From the NCBI RefSeq assembly GCF_047663525.1, contig NC_092617.1, forward strand, positions 2,732,501 to 2,796,500: a stretch of 64,000 nt of DNA, in the 5' to 3' direction. Position numbers and translations under genes: made by a program. This DNA is from Anas platyrhynchos. Taxonomy: Eukaryota; Chordata; Aves; Anseriformes; Anatidae. Of this stretch, positions 44,841 to 56,139 are shown piece by piece. Each line of letters opens with the position of its first letter. The stretch's first letter is position 1. The notes below the pieces were generated by a model. It saw only the letters and a program-made list of their open reading frames with translations. It searched no databases and had not been told where the DNA came from.

Positions 44841-45120
44841 GTTGTCCTGGGTCTGGAGGCAGAGTGGATCCCACATCCTTCCAAGCAGGTGCCTTCTGCT
44901 GGCCTAGCAGGGCCACTGTCAGATGTCAGCCCAAATTGCAGATCCCAGGGAGAAGGCAAGGGTGACCTGCCACCTACTTCAGGCAGAAGTGACCTCCCAG
45001 ACTCTTTCTGTGACACGTTCCTGCTGCTGCCCTATCAAGTGCAGAGACAGAAGTGACCTCACAGTCACTGCCACAGTCACATTCCTCCTGCTGGAGCAGG
45101 AGATCCTGAGGCAGAGCTGA
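44841..45120 (-). repeat. Module B copy, right half
   Basis: Continues cctgggtctggaggcagag, inverse of 2300-2575. No gene. Confidence 0.75.
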
Positions 45121-45780
45121 GCTCTTCAGAGCATTCCCATCCATCTCCTCTTTGTGGCCCACAGGCTGATCAGATCCATGGCCCCTCACATTCATCTTTG
45201 TATGCCATGTAACTGCAGAGCAACCTCATGGTTCCTACCCTGCCCCATGGGCCAAGCACCTTAAGTGCTTGGGATAAGTGCCAAGCACCTTAAGTGCTTA
45301 AGATAAGGGTTAGGAAAAGGGTTGGATGTGAAGAAGTGAATGCAAAGGAATCAGGGCTTTGGTTGTTAGGCATCCATGTATGAGGTTAGGGACTAGGGCT
45401 CAGCTTTCTGTGATAGAGATTGATCAAATGCGTAGTGGAAGGGTTTGGTGTTTGGCTTGTGGTGTCAGGTCTGTGGTTAGGGTACGTGCAAGTTCTTTGG
45501 TTTTGTTTAGGTCTGCAAGAAGTCTAGGGCTAAATAAAGCATGTTAATGGTAGTGTTTAGGGCAGGGATCAGGGTGAAGAAGAGAGTAAGGGTGATGTAA
45601 TGATGCTATGGACTAGTTTTGGCTTCAAGGGATCTTGTGGTCTAATATTAGAGCAGTGGATTCCTGTCAGTGTGTGAAGTAGCTTTGATGTTTACGGATT
45701 AATGTTACAGGTTAAAATAGGGCAATGGCCTCACATAACTGCTTTAAGTCTGCTTTATGGTAGGACCAACATTACCTGAA
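45121..45780 (-). repeat. Module C copy, TTAGGG-like on the plus strand
   Basis: Many degenerate telomere words: aagggttagg, gttagggactaggg, ggttagggtac, tttagggcaggg. It opens with two 29-base direct repeats (gccaagcaccttaagtgctt...) at 45251-45279 and 45280-45308. No gene. Confidence 0.6.
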
Positions 45781-45829
45781 CATTCTTACCTCTGCAAAAT
45801 CATTAGCTTCTGCTGTCCACGCTCCTGAC

Positions 45830-46490
45830 CCCTCCCTCAAATCTCACATCTCTGTTGGCCAGGCTTCTCCTGACTTCCCCATATCAGTCATCTTCTTAGG
45901 GGAAGTTTGGAGAACCAGCATGGAGAAGGAGAGAAACGTCTGTAGGAGCACCCTGCACAATGGGCCCAGCAGTTCTACAACACCACAGAAACAGGCCTGA
46001 AGGATGAGTTTAGGCAAAAGCTGATACCTCTGACATGACAACACCTATTCAAGACCTCTTCCTCTATGGGGCCTACCAGCTACTTAGAAAGAGGGAATCT
46101 GACAAACTGTGTGAAGAGCAGGTGCATCTGCTGCCTGTCATGAAGACCAGCAGATGTGAGCCTAAAGGCACAGACCCCAGTCAGAAGTCAAGGTTTGAGC
46201 TGTCGGCTACTTCAGAAAGAAGTCAACTCCCAGCCACTTAACAGCCATTAGCTTCCTACTGGGCTGACAGCTCCCGAGGCACCACTGCACTCGTAATACC
46301 ACACCTACCAAACACCCCCTTTTTGGCCCAGAATCTGCCCAGCTAGAAGTGAGCTGGTGGTGATCCTCCAAGCTCATGGTACACCTGCTGGGCTCCCAGG
46401 CTCTCTGACACACAGGAGCCAGTTCCGTGCCAGTCCTGTGAGGTGCTAGGGCAGGAGGGACCTTGCAGGTAATGTTCCAGCCCCATGTCT
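45830..46490 (-). repeat. Modules D and J, inverted
   Basis: 45830-45920 is the inverse of the D words; 46250-46480 is the inverse of J (ggtgatcctccaagctcatgg). No gene. Confidence 0.55.
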
Positions 46491-46870
46491 GTTGGCAGTC
46501 TCTCAGCTCCTTGTGCACAGTGAAGATCACACTCAAGTCCAGAAGCCTGAAGCAGACCTAGAAGACACTCAGGGGAAGCACCAGCCCCAGCTCCAGCCCC
46601 AGCTGGCAGTGCTGCTCTGCAGAGCGAGAGGGCTGTGGTGCCTGGGGCACGGGGGCACTCTGCACGGCCATGCTGGGCAGGCTGGGAGGCAGACCCAGCT
46701 CATGGGGTCACTGCCATTGCTCCAGGGCTGCAAGGAATCACTCGCCAGGCTCCTTTGCTGGGGCTGCTGTGTGCCCTGGGGCTGCAGAGCTCTCCTCTGC
46801 CTGCTCACACCAGACTGAGCACTTGAGCTCTGCTCAGTCCACATGGGACACAACATGGTGCTCAGCGGTA
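46491..46870 (-). repeat. Module K, inverted, GC-rich
   Basis: Inverse of 60600-60960 (ggcactctgcacggcc, gtgccctggggctgcagagctctcctctgcctgctcac). No gene. Confidence 0.55.
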
Positions 46871-47055
46871 AATATTGGGGTCATCTTTCCAAGCTAAGGT
46901 ACCAGTTTCTCAGAGACTGGCAGCACAGTGGTCTGCTTATGGGAATTGAAGAGTTATAAATATTCCTCATGTTCGGGGTTGGAATTTCTTTTTCTTTCAT
47001 TTTTCTTTTCCTTTTCTTTACTTATGTTTCTATCTCTCTGAGTTTTTATGTGTTT

Positions 47056-47175
47056 TGTTTTGTTTGTTTGTTTGTTTGTTTGTTTTGGTTTGTTTTATTT
47101 TGTTTTCCCCATCTCCCTCTAGAGGAGGAGGAAGCAGGTGTTCCCTCCTCTACCTCTAGAGGAGGAGGAAGCAGG
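47056..47175 (+). repeat. (TTTG)n run followed by a 23-base direct repeat
   Basis: (TTTG)n at 47056-47104, then cctctagaggaggaggaagc(agg) at 47116-47138 and again, identical, at 47153-47175. Confidence 0.9.
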
Positions 47176-48215
47176 CAGATCATACATGTGTAGTGTCTGG
47201 TTGGGGTGAGCAAGGAGGAGGCTGGCTATGGTGCCAGGAGATGGAGGTCCATGAAGCTGCAGGAGCCCTGCTCTCTTGCCTGGGAGATCCCCAGCACACA
47301 GTGTCTGTGCCCCGCAGGGCCAGCCCCGCTCCCCAGGCCAGCACAAGAGGCCTGGCCCAGCCACAGGGCAGCCTGCCCCGAGCAGGGGCCTCCACAAAGA
47401 GCTTTCCCTTTGCCCTTTCCCCATCAGTGCAGGCCCAATAACGTGGTTCTGCTCTTCCCCAGGGCCATCCCTTCTCCCAGAGGGTCTTGTCCAGGGCAGT
47501 ATGTCCATGCTGGCCTGGCTGGCCATTGCTGCTTCCCTCCCTGTGCTTCCCGCAGGGCCCCGACCTGGTGGTGCTGCTGTGAGAGCCAGGGGCTGTGGTG
47601 ACCCGGGACCCCACGCGTCTTCGCCCTGCCCGTGCTGCTCAGGCTGGGCAGCAGACCCAACTCCATGGGGATCTCTGCTGCTGAGCCCCTTTCCATCTGC
47701 CCTGATGGCTCAGCAGCACAGGGCAGTGCTGGGCAGGGCCATGGGGTGTCTCTGAGGGCACAAAAGGCAGGCGAGTGCTGCACCAGACCTGGTCCATGAG
47801 GCCTCAAGAACGTTATCCTCAATTACTCTACACTCTTAGAGGTCTTTGTCTGCTGGCTCTTCAGTACCACTCCTGCCATGGCAGAGCTGTCCTTACCCCA
47901 TGGACTCCTCAGATTCCCCTTTTTCTTTACCGAACTCTTCTTTGGATGGCCATTAATTTAATGAGGTTCTAATCCCTACCAACTCAGCATTGCATGTTCT
48001 CCCTGCAGATCCCCTGACATCTCCTGGCAGCTCCAGATTCCTCTCCAGGCTGACAGTGGCCATGAGCCCCACTGCAGGGGGGCAGTGCCATGCAGATGAG
48101 TCCAGTTGTTGTCAGGTGCTACCATAAAGCTCTTGGTCAAGCCTTTGGTCCCTCACAGACTGTCCTTGGAATTTAAGTCTATATTCTTCGCTCCAGGAAG
48201 CCCCAAATAAAACCC
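47176..48215. other. Noncoding, GC-rich segment
   Basis: 47240-47360 matches 32780-32900. 47960-48110 is a partial inverse of module G. The overlapping frames (up to 159 codons) are low-complexity and unsupported. No gene seen. Confidence 0.4.
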
Positions 48216-48219
48216 CTTT

Positions 48220-48600
48220 GTTACTGTGGTGCTAGCAGGGAGGCAGGGCTGCACAGTGCCTGTTTCTGCCTGCAGCCACAGGGATGCCACTGTAGAGACA
48301 ACAGGACTGTCACCAAGGTACACGAGATATCAGGGCTTACCCAGAAAAAAAGAAGCAAAACGTGGAAGCCAAAAGAGAGCAGCAGGGAAAAGGCCACGTC
48401 CTGCTGCTGGCCATAGCCATGGCTCCAGGGAAGCAGCAGCCCCGACCTGAAGGCAGAAGAGAGGCAGAGCCCAGAGGGCAGTGAGGGGCAGCCCCGAGGG
48501 CCACCGGGGCTGCTCCTGCATGTGTCAGCTGGGCTCTTGGCCCTGAGCCCCTCCTGCATGCTGGGGCTGCTCCCCCAGATCCAGTGGACTCAGGACCTCT
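48220..48600 (-). repeat. Module F of OR6
   Basis: Inverse of 7380-7730. Placed 3' of OR6 as expected. Confidence 0.7.
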
Positions 48601-48645
48601 GACCAGAGACATTCTCAATGTAAGTCTGAAGCCTTCCTTCTTGTC

Positions 48646-48651
48646 TTTATT
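48646..48651 (-). other. Poly(A) signal AATAAA of OR6
   Basis: 217 bases past the OR6 stop, in a context (cctctgtgaataaag on the minus strand) related to the OR4 signal. Confidence 0.6.
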
Positions 48652-48867
48652 CACAGAGGAAGCCTGGCTCTAGAGGTATATGAGATGATTGGGTTAAAGT
48701 AAATAAACATGCTAAAGGTTAAAAATTCCATTATTCAAATAAAAATCATTTTTAATAAAATGTTACAGAATAATAATAAAAATTGCCCCTTCAGTTTCCC
48801 AAATAGTTTCTCAGTCCAACTAATGTTTTTATTTAACATAAATTACGACAATACTAGATCACTGATG

Positions 48868-49794
48868 TTAAGAAGCATGTATGAAAACAATTTTAATCAA
48901 AGCATTCTTGAGCTCCTGGTTCCTAATGCTATAGATGAGAGGGTTCATTGCTGGTGGCACCACCGAGTACAGAACTGACACCACCAGGTCCAGGGATGGA
49001 GAGGAGATAGAAGGGGGCTTCAGGTAGGCAACTGTGGCTGTGCTGACAAACAGGGAGACCACGGCCAGGTGAGGGAGGCACGTGGAAAAGGCTTTGTGCC
49101 GGCCCTGAGAAGAGGGCATCCTCAGCACTGCCCTGAAGATCTCCACATAGGACACCACAATGAAAACAAAACAACCAAATGTTAAAGAAAAACTAAAGAG
49201 AAGTGTCCCAGCTTCCCTGAGGTAGGCATCTGAACAGGAGAGTTTGAGGACCTGTGGGATTTCACAGAAGAACTGGTCCACAGCATTGCCATGGCAGAGG
49301 GGCAGGGAAAATGTGCTGGCTGTGTGCAGGACAGCATTGAGAAAGCCACTGCCCCAGGCAGCTGCTGCCATCTGGGCACAAGCTCTGCTGCCCACGAGGC
49401 TCCCGTAGTGCAGAGGCTTGCAGATGGCAACGTAGCGGTCATAGGACATTATGGTGAGAAGGTAATACTCTGATCCAAACAAGAAGACAAAAAAGAAGAC
49501 CTGTGCAGCACATCCTTGGTAGGAGATGGCCCTGGTGTCCCGGAGGGCATTGGCCATGGCTTTGGGCAGAGTGGTGGAGATGCAGCCCAGGTCGAGGAGG
49601 GCGAGGTTGAGCAGGAAGAAGTACATGGGGGTGTGGAGGCGGTGGTTGCAGGCTACGGCACTGAGGATGAGGCCGTTGCCCAGGAGGGCAGTCAGGTAGA
49701 TGGCCAGGAAGAGCGCGAAGTGCAGGAGCTGCAGCTCGCGCGTGTCTGCGAATGCCAGCAGGAGGAACTCACTCACAGAGCTGATGTTGGACAT
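48868..49794 (-). CDS. Olfactory receptor OR6, family 14-like, intact (308 aa)
   Basis: Seven-transmembrane odorant receptor on the minus strand. I choose MSNISSVSEF at 49794 because it aligns with the paralogs; an ATG two codons upstream (49800, MQMSN) is possible and would give 310 aa. A splice acceptor (cttctttgttcag) ends at 49817. LLGN, PMYFF, KAFSTC and NPLIYS are intact. The DRY region reads MSYDRY, and SLVGSR, SYVEIF (Glu in TM5 where others have Gln) and SSQGRHK are particular to this copy. The tail is short (KIVFIHAS). It is head to head with OR7, 8.9 kb apart. No lesion. The ligand is unknown. Confidence 0.95.
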   Translation of the reverse strand: MSNISSVSEFLLLAFADTRELQLLHFALFLAIYLTALLGNGLILSAVACNHRLHTPMYFFLLNLALLDLGCISTTLPKAMANALRDTRAISYQGCAAQVFFFVFLFGSEYYLLTIMSYDRYVAICKPLHYGSLVGSRACAQMAAAAWGSGFLNAVLHTASTFSLPLCHGNAVDQFFCEIPQVLKLSCSDAYLREAGTLLFSFSLTFGCFVFIVVSYVEIFRAVLRMPSSQGRHKAFSTCLPHLAVVSLFVSTATVAYLKPPSISSPSLDLVVSVLYSVVPPAMNPLIYSIRNQELKNALIKIVFIHAS

Positions 49795-49817
49795 CTGCAT
49801 TTTTCAGGGTGTAATCC

Positions 49818-51400
49818 TGAACAAAGAAGTGGATGAGTGTAATAAAGTATAAGAAACATATCAGAGGAAAATGAATTCCATTTCTCATTTAAAATCATCA
49901 CTTATATTGTGCACTTTCTGGCAGATATTTGGCAGATCCCTTTCATGCATCCTGATTCATTCTGCCTGTGGGTGTCTGTTGGAACAGGGGGCTCTACTGT
50001 GGGCAATGCAGGAATCAGTCCTGTCCTACAGCAAGAGGTGAAGAGGAACATGGGGGAATGTCAGTTTCACTTCCCTCTTGATCTCAGAGAGTTTTTCCCC
50101 AGTGTTGCTCCCAGTTCACCAAACTGCAGAGCAGAGCTGTGTAGACTTTATTATTATTATTATTATTTCAAATTGTTGGTTTTGATTTTTTGTTTCAGCT
50201 GTCCCACCACTCCTGAGGAGTGTTTCCAAGTCAGAAACCCTGGTTATTTCTGCTGCACTGAAAGTGAATCCTTGCAGATCATCATCATCACAGAAAAAGG
50301 GACTGTCACTTTAGAGCACAGTGTTCTTCAGGGAGGACAGCCAGTCTGTCCATCAAGTGCAGTCTCAGATGCCCTGTGAGAGCTGCAGGGAAGATCTACA
50401 CATGTTTAACTGAAAAGAACAAAGAGGCTGCTGAGAGCAGAGACATCCAGGCTCAAAGTGCCCATCTCCACACCCCTCACCCTGTCCCTGTACTCCCCTT
50501 CCCCCAAGCACACCGAGGGCTCACCCCATGGGCATGTGAAACCCCCATCCCCAGCCAGCCTGGGAACAAGACCAGTGGCAGCACGGCCAGCTGGAGAAGC
50601 CAGGAGGAATGCCAGCGTGCTGCTGCCAGGGGAGGCAAGGCCAGGGAGGGACAGACGGACACTCAGCAGACCCTCCTGTGCTGCAGCTCTGCCTGCAGAG
50701 GAGGCAGCTCCTGCTGGGGACACCGGGGGCTTGAGGGCAGAGGCTGTGCTGGTGGGAGAGGAGAGCAGGGGGTGTCCCAGGGAAGGCGCCTGCCCTGCAG
50801 GGGATGGCAGTAAGGTACCTGAGCCCTCCCTTGCACAGCATTTCTGGCAGCAGCTCCCTCTCACCACCTGCCCTGCCCACATCTCTACTGCCTTCCTATA
50901 TTCCTGTTGGAAGCAAAATCTCTATCCCCACGTATCTTCCATGTCCTTGCTCACAGTCCCCATCCAAGAAGCAGTGCGCTTCCTGAGTACAGGGCACCAC
51001 AGGGGTTGCAGCTCCTGAAGATCTAATAAGTCCTGAGGAGACAAACATTGTTTTTTCAGTCTTTAGGCTGAGGTGCCTGAAGAGACTTTATCAGGTTAAT
51101 TGCTGCCACATTTATCTCTACCTGCAATACTCTTGGAGTCTAAGTCTCCTGTAAAATCCAGACAATTCATTGTCATGAAATCTGCCTCCCCTCCACACCA
51201 AGAATCCAAAATCACAGAATCCAAGAAAGTCTTCCATTTCAGATAAACCAAGCCTCGCTCTTCCTGTTAAAATGCCCCCTCAGAAATACCATTCTCTAAA
51301 ACATTTTCTGTGCCACATTACAGATAGAATAAGACCCACCCTGACAGATGCTATCAACCATCGGATGTGCCAGCTGTACAAGACCCCTCTGGCAACCCCA
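49818..51400 (-). other. Leader/intron of OR6
   Basis: 50300-50990 partly resembles the OR3 leader on the other strand. An (ATT)n of six units is at 50150-50167. GC-rich frames at 50376-51018 occur on both strands and have no domain. No gene. Confidence 0.4.
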
Positions 51401-51409
51401 CCTGCATGG

Positions 51410-52510
51410 CCCTGCTGCCAGAGCCTCACGGTGTCAGGAGCCTGCAGATGTGTCCTGCCACACGCTGCCCTCTGTTGTTGCGCTCCTCAGTGCCTCCAAG
51501 CCCTCTCTCCTTCTCTCCTCTCTGTGTGCCAGCTGAGGTCAGAGCCCCCAGCCCTGCTGCGCTGTGCAGAGCAGCTGCTCCTGGGCACAGCTGGCTCTCT
51601 GCACCAGGGCCCTCTTGCCATGAGCTCTCTCTGTCCCATGAGCCCGGCCCAGCTCAGCAGCACAGCACCAGCCCAAGGCACTGCAATCACCCCTCTGGGG
51701 GCTTGGCTGATGAGCCCACAAACCTCAGGCACTCAGAGACAATTGAAGACATCTCTCCAGAAGTGCAAGTCAGAGGCAAGTTTCCTGCAGTGTCCCCCTG
51801 AGGGCCAGCACTGACACAGCCTCCCTTGGAGCTCATTAGAGCAGAACCCTGGAGGCAGTGAGGACAAGGAGACAAAGGCAATGTGAAGGTGACACTGATG
51901 TGTAGGAAAACTGCATGTGTGTCACCAAGCACAAGGGCCAGGCCTTGACTCCCAACTCAAGGAAGGGAGATCTTTCCCTTCCTTGACAGGTTGCTCAGGG
52001 CTCTTCATGGTGCAGTAGGAGATGGGGATGTGCATTGTCAAGTGCAGGAGAATGGTACAACCCCTGCCTGCTTCATGGTTGGGGGCGAGGAGGCAATGAG
52101 GCCCTGGTGCTTTAACGATCAGCTGTCTCCTCATGGGCGTCACTGGCAGAGACAACAGCCATAACCATGGACACAAAGACCTGGGTCCTGTTGGGACCTT
52201 GAGTCTTGCCATTCTCATTGCTCCTCTCCACATGAGGATGTCCTAGGGACTCCCAGACCTGCACCTCTTTACTGGCTAGTTTTTGGCACTTGTTCGTGCG
52301 GTGTCTCAGGGGATCTGGGCTGAGTCTGATAACTCAGATATTCTTGATGGCCATGTTCCTCGTAAGGCAGCTCTGTAGGAAGCTGACCTGGTTCCTGGTG
52401 AGCAGGCACCACTGCTTGTACGGCATCCCTCGTGGTGCCCAGGCCCTCCTCCTCCTGGGCACTGCTCACTCTGCCCTAATGCATGGGGTTACTCTTCCTC
52501 TGGTGTAGGT
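51410..52510 (-). promoter_or_regulatory. Module A of OR6: presumed promoter region
   Basis: Inverse of 25830-26780 and near-identical over long stretches. CTCF-like word at 51789-51804 (minus). It shares the OR3-type 3' end, without the gtaaggg donor. Confidence 0.5.
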
Positions 52511-53690
52511 CTGGGTCCTTCTCCTTGTAAACATCAAGAAGTTACTTTAGGCAAAATCCTGCTGTTTCTCAACATTCCCCCACACTCAAGCTCCTTTCTG
52601 TAAGCTGTTCATTTCTGCAGGCAGATGGTTCAACCTTTGTGTGACTGTGCTATCTCTGACAAGATAGTAGCATTACGAGCTGCGGGAACGTTTGGATAAC
52701 ACAGGAGTAACCAGTTGAATGGAACTGCAACACAGAGTCACAAAAAAACAGTGGGTGGAAGGCTGCCACATTCTGCTTTTTCTGTTCTTCATTCTCATGC
52801 ATGCTGTCAGTTGTCTGGAACTGTGTCCTGAATGTTATGGGACTGTGTAGTTCAAAATTAGAAGGGCCAAAGCCCAGATGCAGCTCCATCTGTCTATTAC
52901 TGTCAAAGAAAATAGACACTGCTTATAGAAATACTTTAAATAAACAAGGATTAAGGAGAATCATCATCCTTCGTTAGACACGGGGGAAATCTGGTAATGA
53001 TCTAGAGATAAGGTAAAGGCTGAGGTACTTAATGCCTTCTTTGCCTCAGACTCTAGCAGCAAGACCAGTTGTTCCCCTGGATATTTCTTCTTCCTTGTAG
53101 CCAGTGCCAACCATCCATGGTGCACTTTGTGGCAGTTTTTTCTCTCCTGCTCTTTCCTACTACCAAAGAAAGCTCTATCACAGTGGAAACCCCTCCTGAA
53201 GTAGGCATCCCAACCCAGCAGGCTCCTTGCAGCCTCTCAGCCAACCACACACAAGTCACCTCAGCAGCAGCTTCCAAGACAGGGGCCTGCTGCTGGCTTT
53301 GCAGCTTCTTGTGGAGACACAGCCAAGCCTTGTGCCTGCTGCTGCCCACTCATGGACTCAGGCAGAAAGGACAGGACAACCCATGTTGGGGCCTTCTTTC
53401 TGCCTGGGTCCTCCTGGCTCTGGAGGCAGAGGGGATCCCCCAGTCAGCATGCCAAGCAGGTGCCTTCTGCTGGCCTAGCAGGGCCACTGCCAGATGTCAG
53501 CCCAAAAGTGCAGCTCCCAGGGAGAAGTCAAGGTTGACCTGTCACCTACAGAAGTGACCTCCCAGTCCCTTTGCATGACACGTTCCTGCTGCTGCCCTAT
53601 CAAGTGCAGAGACAGAAGTGACCTCACAGTCCCTGCCACAGTCACATTCCTCCTTCTGGGCCACGAAATACTGAGGCAGAGCTCATCTCT
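52511..53690 (-). repeat. Module B and its distal part, with CR1 relic
   Basis: 52680-52990 is the inverse of 16260-16540. 53000-53075 holds the ancient CR1 relic. 53080-53690 is the inverse of 2300-2800 and 56140-56700. Its stretch ctgcctgggtcctcctggctctgg near 53400 is an empty site for the LTR at 43790. Confidence 0.7.
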
Positions 53691-53729
53691 CCCTTGTCCT
53701 CTATGGACTGGGGCTCACCTTTCTGGTTT

Positions 53730-54330
53730 AGTGATTAAACAAAGTTTTAGTTGGAAGGTTTGGTGTTCTGTTTGTGGTGTCAGGTCTCTGGTTAGGGTAT
53801 GGGCAAGCATTATGGCTTAGGCTTTTGTTTAGGTTTGTGAAGAAGTCTAGGGATAAATAGAGCATTTAATGTTAGTGTTAAGGGCGAGGATTAGGATGAG
53901 CAAGAGAGGAAATGTATGAAAAAGGGACTATGCTCTGCACTTTTCTTTAGGTGATATTTTGAGTTCTGCTTTCCAATCGTGGATTCCTGTCAGGATGTTG
54001 CACTAATGTTTAGGTTGAGGGATTATTGTTATTGTTTACAGGCCTTACTAGGCTGAAGTCAGTGTTACAGCAGAATCAACATTACAGGAACCCTCTTACC
54101 GCTTACAAAGGTAAGCTTCCGAGCTCCTCTTCCCTTCCTCTTCCCTCCCCCAAATCTCACATTTCTCCTGGCCAGGCTACTCCTGACCTCCCCATTTCAG
54201 TCATCTTATTGGGATCAGCTTTCTGATGGTTGTCATTATATCAGAGTACCTGTCTCTCCTCTGTTGGCTACTCTATTCTGTGCTATTAGAATACTCAATA
54301 TTCTGTTGGCTCTTTTATTCAGTTACTCAC
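53730..54330 (-). repeat. Modules C and D, inverted
   Basis: gtttgtggtgtcaggtctctggttagggta and ttaagggcgaggattaggatgag are the plus-strand TTAGGG-like text. D words at 54160-54300 (ctcctggccaggctactcctgacctcccc). No gene. Confidence 0.6.
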
Positions 54331-54904
54331 AAAGCCTCCCGTGGGAATTGTTAAGGCAGATAACTGGAAGCCATGATTACAGGTTGGCAAAGGCACTGTG
54401 CTGAGAAAATCACTGTTTGTTTTGGTGAATCAGAAGGTGAAGGCCTGATCCCAGCCACTGGGAGGGGAGATCCTGCACCCCCAGCATCCCCATGTCTCAC
54501 TCTTCCTGGGGTCTGTGGGGTAGGGTGTGATGCCCACAATATCATGTGAAGGGCAGTGATATGACACCTCCCGGAGTTTGCAAAAGGTTGAAAGGAGAAT
54601 ACATGGTCCCAATGCTATGAGTATAACTCATCTCCTCTTAAGCCAAGGCCAAGGGGAAAAAGTTGTCAGTGCAGCTGAAGCCTCCCATTCTTGTCAGAGC
54701 CCTCTGCCTTCTCCTCTGCACGCTTTCCTATGCTGTCCCACACTTTTCTGAAGGCTGCAGACAACCACTTCTCTTCCCTACCTTGCTCTCACTCTGGTAT
54801 TCCCATGATTTCACTGCTGCCTCTCCACTCTCATGAGCTGTTCCTTCAAACACAAGGCCATGGGCTGATCCAAACTCCCTCTGGGTGACCTCTGGAGCCA
54901 CAGC
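54331..54904 (-). repeat. Module E copy
   Basis: Inverse of 1070-1640. No gene. Confidence 0.65.
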
Positions 54905-56010
54905 ACAAGTGCCAGTGCCTCACCTCCAAGTCAAGAATTTCTTCTGACTATCAAATCTAAATCTACCCTCTTGAAGTTTAAAACCAGTTCCCTTGCGCTA
55001 TGATAGAGTCATTGAAATCATAAAAACACAAATTTGGAAAGGACCTACAAGACCATTTAGTCCAACCGTCCTATCACTAATACTACCCACTAAGCTACTA
55101 AGCCATATCTCCTAGCACCTTGTCCTGGTGCTTCTTGAACACTGAGGGTCAGTGACTCCATCACCTCCCTGTGCAGACCATTCTAGTGCCTGACTACTCT
55201 TTGAGAGACAAAGTTTTTTGTGATATCTAGTCTAAACATCCCCAGGCACAACTTGTGGCCATTTCCTCAAGTCCTATCATTAGTTATCTGAGGGAAGAGG
55301 CCAACCCTCGCCTCATCACAACCTCTCTTCAGGAAGTTGTAGAGTGCCATGAGGTCTCCCCTGAGCCTCCTCTTTGCCAAAGTAAATAATCTCAGTTCCC
55401 TCAACTGCTCCTCATAAGACCTGTGCTCCAGCCTCCTCAACAATTTGGTTATCCTTCTCTGGTCATGTTCCAGGACCTCGATGTCCTTCTTGTAATGAGA
55501 GGCCCAAAACTGAACACAGTGCTCGAGGTGTGGCCTCACCAGAGCCGAGTACAGGAGGATGATCACCTCCCTGCTCCAGCTGGCTGCACTATTTCTAATA
55601 CAGGCCAGGATGCACTTGGCCTTCTTGGCCACCTGGGCACACGGCTGGCTCATGTTCAGCCAAGCATCCATCAACACTGCCAGGTCCTTTTCCTCTTCAC
55701 AGTCTTCTAGCCAATCTATAGCATTGCACGGAGTTATTGTGGCCAAAGTGCAGGACCCTGCACTTGGCCTTGTTGAACCTCATCCCGTTCACCTCAACCC
55801 AGCAATCCAGCCTATCCAGATCCCTCTGAAGGGTCACCTACAGATCATCAGGCATATCAACACTACCTCTCAACCTTGTGTCATCTGCAGACTTACTGAG
55901 GGTTCACTCAATTCCGTCATCTAGGTCATCAATAAAGACATGAAACAAGATAGGTCCCAGTACTGACCCCTGGGGGACACCACTTGTAACAGGATGCCAG
56001 CTGGACTAAC
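54905..56010 (-). mobile_element. CR1 LINE copy and an older CR1 relic
   Basis: 54905-54985 is the old relic that also ends module E at 1004-1060. From about 55010 a longer minus-strand CR1 begins at its 3' end (ttggaaaggacctacaagaccat, typical for CR1 read backwards). Its ORF2 C-terminal frame at 55267-55746 encodes [20 protein letters not shown] and [13 protein letters not shown]. Further upstream, frames are broken; a SADDTRL stretch near 55890 marks the position of the FADD catalytic motif (Phe replaced by Ser). It is inactive. Confidence 0.88.
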
Positions 56011-56050
56011 CAAAAATATTGGTTAAAAGCACTGAGGAAGGCTTTAAGGG

Positions 56051-56080
56051 CTTTGTATGGACAGCAAAGTCCATACAAAG
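56051..56080. repeat. Perfect 12-base inverted repeat (hairpin)
   Basis: ctttgtatggac, six-base loop agcaaa, gtccatacaaag. It lies between the CR1 copy and module B. Confidence 0.9.
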
Positions 56081-56139
56081 TTACTGTACTGGGTCTGGCT
56101 GGGATGTTAACTTTCTGCTGCCCAGCATGGTAACACCTC

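Noticed and set aside
44015..45056. 280- and 222-codon frames
   Set aside because: They lie in the solo LTR and module B; the apparent periodic protein comes from the LTR's short repeats.
50376..51018. 145-186 codon plus-strand frames upstream of OR6
   Set aside because: No domain, opposite strand to OR6, and equally long frames on the other strand; attributable to composition.
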